Both the position numbers and the translations under genes were made by a program. From positions 2,163,501 through 2,227,500 of the forward strand of contig NC_090124.1 in NCBI RefSeq assembly GCF_023973825.1: a DNA stretch of 64,000 nucleotides, in the 5' to 3' direction. Below, in pieces: positions 48,425 to 64,000 of this stretch. Under the pieces are notes generated by a model. It ran no database searches. It had not been told where the DNA came from and was given only the letters and a program-made list of their open reading frames with translations. Source of the DNA: Plasmodium brasilianum. Lineage: Eukaryota > Apicomplexa > Aconoidasida > Haemosporida > Plasmodiidae. Positions within the stretch are counted from its first letter, which is position 1. The number at the start of each line of letters is the position of its first letter.

Positions 48425-49867
48425 TCACCTAATAACTACAGAACACTCTTTAATTAACTTTTGAATAACCTTGTTCTGTATGTCATTAACACTTTTATGG
48501 GTTAGATTTTGCTTATGCGAGCGATAGGTTATTCTGTAGCATACGCTTGCTTTGTTTGTGTGGGGATTATAATAGTGATCTATCTTTTTCACTTCCTCGA
48601 TGTTTTCATGTGCTATATCTCTACATATTTGAAAAAACAAGGTTTCATTAAAAGAATCGTTAATATAAAATGTGACATCCTTTATTATTGATGGAAAGTT
48701 ACTGAATGGTCGAAATGATGAAATTTCATTTTCTTTAAATTGAGATATAAACCTTTTATCATTAGACCACAATAAACGTATATCATATATATCATATAAT
48801 AACATAGCTAATCTTTCAAGACCTATACCAAATGCCCATCCTTCGTGATTTATATCTTTTATAAATTCATAAATTTTTTTTTCAATTCTGTCACTTAGAT
48901 GTTTTTTACATAAATTATTAATAATAGAAGAAACGCGTTCTTCAACACATGAACATTCCTCTATATTTTTAACGTCATTACATTTATCAATTATCTTCAT
49001 CAAATTCTTATCAAACATGGCAATTTCGTTTTCTATTATTTGATTTAAATCTTTCTCGTACAGACATATGGCAATTACTTCTTTTTTAATTTTACCACAT
49101 CCTAGGACTTCGATCCACTTGTTATTACCAGAGCTTCCATTGCTTCGGTTAGTACTGCCATCAAAGGAACCATCACTACTACTATTTGTACTCACATCAA
49201 TGCTCATATCAGGAGTAGCAACTCCTCTTGCCCTTATATATAACTCGTATGATGGCTCGGTAAAAGGAAAGGTGGTGTTACTGTCCCATTTCATTTCTAT
49301 CTTTTTCGAACTAAACAAATAACTAATTAACTGCTCAAGTTTTTTTTTCAAATCCGATTCAGCGTTAAAACTTTTGGGTTGTATTAAATACCCATCTGTT
49401 TGATGAAAAATAGGGAAGTGATATTTATCTATTTCATCTTTTCTGTATACGGCACCTGTATAAATAACATTTTTATAATTTTGTCTTAACAAGTCAGGTA
49501 AATGTGCAGTCATATGTGTACGCTTTAATTTTATTTTATCATGATATAATAATTTATTAGCTAAGTAATATTTATAAATAGAATTTATGTTATCAAATGG
49601 GGTATAATAATTTTGAAAATAAAAAGAGAAATTTTTTATGTAATGTTCATTTAAATAAAAAGTGTCTTTAATATTTCTAGCAGAGTGTGTCAAGGGAACA
49701 AGGAGTTCATCAAAATTTTGTTTTACGGATATTTCACTATTTAAGTTATCAATATTTTCGAATTTAAAAAAGTTTTCAATTTTATTTTTTATCGTCCTTA
49801 TTGGATGGTTCACTATGTCATATAGTATTTTCCCCTGATTTGATAAAACTAATTTCGGTAAAGTCAT
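48425..49867 (-). CDS. mFRS: Mitochondrial phenylalanine--tRNA ligase, single-chain type
   Basis: Single-exon 480-residue class II synthetase that charges mitochondrial tRNA-Phe. It has the FARS2 architecture: SARNIKDTFY (62-71), LKRTHMTAH (114-122), motif 2 region VYRKDEIDKYHFPIFHQTDG (140-159), FPFTEPSYE (200-208), WIEVLGCGKI (251-260), motif 3 HEGWAFGIGLERLAMLLYDI (341-360) followed by DIRLLWSNDKRF, and a C-terminal FDX anticodon-binding domain (386-480). Two inserts are parasite features: a Ser/Gly/Asn stretch (223-250) and a helical block (270-338). A mitochondrial PheRS distinct from the cytosolic two-subunit enzyme is known in malaria parasites. The N-terminus MTLPKLVLSNQGKILYDIVN is only weakly targeting-like. 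No in-frame upstream ATG is evident before a stop, though a short 5' exon cannot be excluded. Confidence 0.92.
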   Translation of the reverse strand: MTLPKLVLSNQGKILYDIVNHPIRTIKNKIENFFKFENIDNLNSEISVKQNFDELLVPLTHSARNIKDTFYLNEHYIKNFSFYFQNYYTPFDNINSIYKYYLANKLLYHDKIKLKRTHMTAHLPDLLRQNYKNVIYTGAVYRKDEIDKYHFPIFHQTDGYLIQPKSFNAESDLKKKLEQLISYLFSSKKIEMKWDSNTTFPFTEPSYELYIRARGVATPDMSIDVSTNSSSDGSFDGSTNRSNGSSGNNKWIEVLGCGKIKKEVIAICLYEKDLNQIIENEIAMFDKNLMKIIDKCNDVKNIEECSCVEERVSSIINNLCKKHLSDRIEKKIYEFIKDINHEGWAFGIGLERLAMLLYDIYDIRLLWSNDKRFISQFKENEISSFRPFSNFPSIIKDVTFYINDSFNETLFFQICRDIAHENIEEVKKIDHYYNPHTNKASVCYRITYRSHKQNLTHKSVNDIQNKVIQKLIKECSVVIR

Positions 49868-51724
49868 ATCTCATAATGCTACTATAGCTTGAAAATGCGG
49901 CATTTTTTTTTTTTTTTTTTTTTTTTAGTTTTCTGCGTTTTTGCATTGTACTGGTATATATATATAATTGCGTTTTACTTATGTAAAAAACGGGAATAGC
50001 TTTACCTATCAGTATATGTGCAACGACCTATTGCATCTTCTTTTATTTCGAAAATAACTATATTGTAACTAAGGAGAAAGGACTATAAGTTCTCCGTTTA
50101 ACTTATATAACAAAGCTATTTTTGTGCGCTTATTGCTATATCCACCATTCTGAACACGGTCATTTTATGTACATATACATATGTTATATCACGCATACGT
50201 TGTATCTTACATATGTTGTATCCACACATATGTATATATATGAAATAAATTAAAGCAAATGGATGAAGAAAAAAAATAAAAATAAATTAAAATAAAACAA
50301 AATAAAAAAAAAAAAGAAAAAATATTTAATTTCAAATTCTTAGTAATCATATTTATTTTATAATTTTAAAATAAAGCATAAGAGCATTGGAATTTTTTGA
50401 TAGCATGATGTTTTGTCGGTTTAAAAGGTAACATTGGAGAGTGATTGCATATATATATATGTATATATATATTTATATTTATGTATATATATATATATTT
50501 ATATTTATGTATATATATATATTTGTATTTATGTATATATATATTTATATTTACATTTATAATTTTTTGTGATATCATTTGCTATGTTTTATATGGGCAT
50601 GTATAAACGGAAATTCAGCTGTTGCATTTAATTATATTAATGTGTTATGAATATTTATGAAGCTCATGTATCACTGATTTACATTATTATGAGGCTATAA
50701 GTTAGGTGTTATCTTATGTGCTTCTTCATTGTTCGTGTGTATGTAGGTGCATTGTTTTCATGCCTTAAACGATAACTTGAAAAAAAGGAGGAAACTTTTA
50801 TTTTTTATTTTTTTTTTAAATTTTTTTAAATTTTTTTTTTAAATTTTAAAAAAATTTTATTTTTTATATAGCTTAAAAGAGCTAACAAGATAGTTCTTTT
50901 CATCGTTTATTTTAAGAGCATAATTAGGTAAAAAAAAAAATAGAGTAAAATAAAATTAAGAAAAATAAAATTAAGAAAAATAAAGAAAAATAAAATTAAG
51001 TAAAATGAAATAAAGATAAAATCAAGAAAAATAAAATCAAGAAAAATAAAATCAAGAAAAATAAAATTAAGTAAAATGAAATAAAGATAAAATCAAGAAA
51101 AATAGAATCAAGAAAAATAAAATTAAGTAAAATGAAATAAAGTAATAATAATAATAATAGTAATTTGTTGTTATAAATGTGCGTACATACGTGTATGCAT
51201 ACACATGATGTCCATGTTTATTACACCTATATACAAGTGGTGCGTGAAAAAGCTCATCAGGTGCAATAAAAATACCTGTGTTCAAGTAAAAAAAGATAAC
51301 ATGAAAGTGCTCAAAGAATTCTGTTTCTTCTATTTTAATAAAATAAAACTCTTCATTCTTTTTTTAAAATACTTAAAAATATAGTTTTTATGCTTTGTTT
51401 TGAATTATTTTACTCTACAGCTTGCTTCACTCTATATAGTCTATTTTTTTTTTTTTTTTTTAAAGATTATACTATAGCTGCGTTTTGGTAGGCCTCTTGT
51501 ACTTGCCATATAAGTATGCATATATACATATGCATGTAAAGTATATATGTACATGTAGCCTTTTAGTTATTTATTCTCTTACAGTATTTAAATGTGAAAC
51601 ATATTAGTAAAAGCCATTTTCTATTTCGAAACAGGATGGTTTGTATTAAATTTTAAAAATGAAAATATAGTAATTTATATATTTAATTTAAAACAAAATT
51701 GTCTATATTATTATTTAGAGTAAG

Positions 51725-51759
<35 letters not shown>

Positions 51760-52014
51760 AATGAGAGAAATATTACTCATTTGTATTTCCTCTTAAAAAA
51801 AAAAAAAATTATGATTTTATATTTTTTCGCTTTAAATAATAAAATTAATAGCCTATAATTTTGCATTTAAGTCTTAAATTTTGCTTGTGAATTTTCCACT
51901 TCTTAACGTACCAAGAATTATGAGAACGTGAGGATGACACATGCTTGAATGTGTACCATGTGCATGTGTATATTTATTTTATTTTCCACGGTATGTACAT
52001 ATATATATATATTA

Positions 52015-52048
<34 letters not shown>

Positions 52049-53148
52049 ATATATATTCATATAATTAATGCATATGAATGGTAATTTTTTATGTATTATG
52101 TGTTTTCTCCTTTTCGTAAGCAATGACTTTTTTTTTTTTTTTTTTTTTTTTTTTCCATCCCTTTAGTCTTATAGCTACGTTTTAATTTGGTACATACGTA
52201 CATATGTGCATAAGTGTATATGTACACATATCTCCATGTACATATATTTTTTTATTTGCTATTCATCTGAGGTACTCTCACCTTTTTACCTTTTTTTTTT
52301 TTTTTTTTCAATTGCAAATTATTTGTTTTACAATTTTTAAGAAGCAATTGTATATTTGCACCATTTGAAAGCACATAATAAAATTATTTTAGTATATATG
52401 AGTCAACTTTTTATAATTTTTCGACAGTAAAAGCAATGAAGTGTGTAATGAATAGTAAGAAATGAGTAGTGAATAGTGTATACTATGCCTTGTGTAACGT
52501 CTGTTCTCCATTGTTCATAAAAATACTCTCATTTGAAATAGTAATTTCTCATTGGGGGTAGTGACAATACCCCTACATACACAAAACATACGTTAATATA
52601 TGTCTACCCACTTGTTCACATCCGACTGTATATTCATGGCCCGGCTTCTTTTTCCTTTTTGCGTGAATGCACCCAGAAATATGCTTTTTCATTTGCACAA
52701 GAAAAAGCATAAAAGGAGGTAAAAAAAAAAAAAAAAATAATAAAAACGATAAAAAAAAGAGGAGAAAAAATGATTCAAAAGAGAAGAAAAAATGATTCAA
52801 AAGAGGAGAAAAAATGATTCAAAAGAGGAGAAAAAATGATTCAAAAGAGGAGAAAAAATGATTCAAAAGAGGAGAAAAAATAATTCAAAAGAGAAGAAAA
52901 AATAATTCAAAAGAGAAGAAAAAATGATTCAAAAGAGAAGAAAAAATGATAAAAAGAGAAAAACATAATTGTAAGTGTTGATAAGGCAAAAAACGATATA
53001 TTGCAGGAGGATGAAATTTGTCCTTTTTTTCCTGCATGTGTGTAGACACAATACATAACTGCTTATATTTTATATTTTTATTTTTTTTCTTTTTTTAATA
53101 AAGAACCATAATTGAAGATTTATATTTTCTCTAATTGATGAAAGGAAT
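49868..53148. other. Divergent intergenic region between PheRS and ARID genes
   Basis: About 3.3 kb that should contain promoters for both genes. It holds TATATTTATATTTATG repeats (50440-50560), AAGAAAAATAAAATTAAG-type repeats (50940-51140), several T runs of 20 or more, (TA)n (52020-52050) and a 22-bp minisatellite near the ARID start. I see no exon or RNA gene. Confidence 0.55.
52765..52950 (+). repeat. 22-bp minisatellite upstream of the ARID gene
   Basis: About eight tandem copies of GAGAAAAAATGATTCAAAAGAG, with GAAGAAAAAATAATTC variants on the right, ending about 200 bases before the start codon. They are likely in the promoter or 5' UTR. Confidence 0.92.
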
Positions 53149-62224
<9,076 letters not shown>

Positions 62225-62858
62225 ACCAGCAACTGTGTAAATGTGTACATATTCGAATGCGCTCAAGTGTAAATATGTGCTGTTGCTTAAATGCACATAT
62301 GTAACGATGTTCATAATCTCACCATATTTTCCTCGTTCCAGTATATTCATAAAAATTAGTTTAATATGCTTACGTAGATGTTCACGTTATTATGTATTGT
62401 TTATGTTATACTGAGTATGTTTGACATTTACGTTTGCCTTATTTTCTTTTCGAAAAAAGAAAGAAAAAAAAAAAAAAAAAACCAAAGAGTACAGAAAGCC
62501 CAAGAGCGACAATGAAAGAGCCACTTATAATGCACACTTTTACGCACTACATTTTTCCCAATTTTATTTTACCTTATAGATGGTATTCATTCAGACGGAT
62601 ATCCGCTCATCCTTATCGGTAGTATTGAAAGAATATTATTTCCGGAATTATATGAAAGAGAAAAAAGGGGGGAAGAAATGCCATAAATATGTTGATGCCA
62701 AATTAGTGAAAGTTGAAAAAGTTAAGTGAAGGTATATTTTTTTTTTTTATGTACATTTTTTTCTCCTTTTTTTTTTGGTATATACTTAAAAGGAAAAGCT
62801 ACTTTGATACGCAATGGCACCTTGGTATAATGCATGTCTGTTTGTTTATGGGTATGCG

Positions 62859-62898
<40 letters not shown>

Positions 62899-63838
62899 TC
62901 AAACGCGGGTGTTCCTTTATTCGCCGCATGCTTGAGGAAAAACGAAACGTTCCTCTTTTTCTTTTTAATTTTAACTTTAAAACTCTCAAATAAGGATATG
63001 GTCAAATCTTCATATGACATAATATATTTAGAACAGAAATGGTGTGATATGAATGTTGTTCCATTGTTGTGCATAAAATGGCTTTTGTTAAAAATTGTAG
63101 TAAAAAAAAACAAAGCAAAAGAAAAGAAAATTAAACAAAACATTGAACCAGTATATATGATCACAATCACATATGTATATATATATATATATATATATAT
63201 GAACATAAGTATGTGCATCCTACTTTTTCTACCAAGAAACAGAATGCTTCTATAAATCAATATAACATAATTAGGATGAAAAATTCAAAGTAGGGATATA
63301 TATATGTTGCCATAAAAATGCAACTCTTCGCATAATAACGCAACAAATTTTGGAAAAAACAAAAAATATATGTGAAATACTCACGAATAATTATATATGT
63401 AAAAAAAAAGAAAAAAAAGAGAGATGGAAAATTATAAATGAGGTGAAAGGCAAAAAACATAAAAGAGATGCACTAAAATATATAGTAAAAATTGAAAATG
63501 TTCTTTAAAAAATACTCAATTTAACAAAGGAAAAAAGTAAAATATTAAAAATATTTAGATATCAAAAAAGAAGTGCATATGTGGACGTATATCTGTATAT
63601 ACATGGGCATATATATATGTGTGCATATGTGTGTGAACAAAAAAAATAAGATCAAATATATAAATTTAAAGAGATTATACTATTATAAATTTTTTTTTAA
63701 AAATAAAATAAACAGCTATATAATTTGTATATGTACAGGTTTTTTTTTTTTTTTTTTTTTTGCACAAAAATTTGGCTAGCTAGTACATAACATTTATGGG
63801 GGATTTTTTTTTTTTTTTTTTTTCGAGCTGGTAAATAT
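62225..63838. other. Region between the ARID frame and CAX, with a possible terminal ARID exon
   Basis: A T-rich tract with TTATAG acceptor at 62579 opens two frames. Phase 0 reads MVFIQTDIRSSLSVVLKEYY and stops at 62729. Another phase reads GIHSDGYPLILIGSIERILF and stops at 62686, and looks more protein-like. Phase 0 matches the best donor (62201). The rest (62730-63838) is (TA)n (62863-62895, 63176-63200), A-rich DNA and T runs at 63739-63761 and 63806-63823, the 3' flank of CAX, with no gene seen. Confidence 0.4.
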
Positions 63839-64000
63839 TTACGATGTATCAAACCAAAAAACAACACCAACGATAAGGTAAGCTGATATAAGTAAAACCC
63901 CCTCTAGCCAGTTACTTTCCCCGTCTTGTACAATGGCCATTGTAACAATAACAGAAATAACTAAAATAACACTGGATAAGGGGGAGAAGGCAAGAGTCAT
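63839..64000 (-). CDS. CAX: Ca2+/H+ antiporter (CAX type), C-terminal 53 residues, truncated by window edge
   Basis: The minus strand from the right edge to a TAA at 63839 encodes 53 residues. They begin with a hydrophobic segment (FSPLSSVILVISVIVTMAIV), then QDGESNWLEGVLLISAYLIV, and end VGVVFWFDTS. The DGESNWLEG loop followed by a last membrane helix is the conserved C-terminus of CAX/VCX1-type cation/proton exchangers. These move Ca2+ (and Mn2+) into an acidic store or organelle in exchange for H+. Plasmodium has one CAX (CHA), reported to matter for Ca2+ tolerance in sexual-stage development. Its position next to the ARID gene agrees with P. falciparum chromosome 6 as I recall it. The rest of the gene lies outside the window. 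The first window codon is in frame, so whether an intron boundary is near cannot be told. Confidence 0.88.
   Translation of the reverse strand: MTLAFSPLSSVILVISVIVTMAIVQDGESNWLEGVLLISAYLIVGVVFWFDTS

Overview
This window is nuclear DNA of a malaria parasite (Plasmodium). The DNA is extremely A+T rich, with long poly-T and (TA)n tracts. Genes are short-intron or intronless, with Asn-rich low-complexity inserts. Gene order (cation/H+ exchanger, ARID protein, mitochondrial Phe-tRNA synthetase, CEP76-like protein, two unnamed conserved proteins, tandem-AP2 factor SIP2) matches what I remember of the central region of P. falciparum chromosome 6, read in reverse. Many in-frame minisatellites and moderately AT-rich coding DNA suggest a P. 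malariae/P. ovale-type genome rather than P. falciparum. That species guess is an inference.

Layout, left to right: an Asn-rich protein running off the left edge (-); a small two-exon secretory protein (-); a TRAPPC13-like TRAPP subunit (-); a three-exon mitochondrial ribosomal protein mL41 (-), recovered only by assembling splice sites; a gene-poor AT desert of about 5.8 kb; SIP2 (+); a 1976-residue organellar-looking protein (+); a coiled-coil protein (+); a CEP76-family gene of about 19 exons (+); mitochondrial PheRS (-); a very large ARID protein (+); and the C-terminus of a CAX-type Ca2+/H+ antiporter (-) at the right edge.

The genes do not form a pathway. They fall into themes: mitochondrial translation (mL41, PheRS, perhaps the 1976-aa protein), chromatin and transcription (SIP2, ARID), secretory traffic and ion transport (TRAPPC13, CAX, the small secreted protein) and centriole/basal-body biology (CEP76-like). 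I see no tRNA, rRNA, CRISPR array, transposon or viral sequence, and no convincing new multi-gene system. The most useful new information is in the gene models: mL41, the complete CEP76 splice structure with a possible 15-nt microexon, the second exon of the secreted protein, and the partial genes at both edges. A few GC-richer hairpin islands in the desert may be small RNAs.
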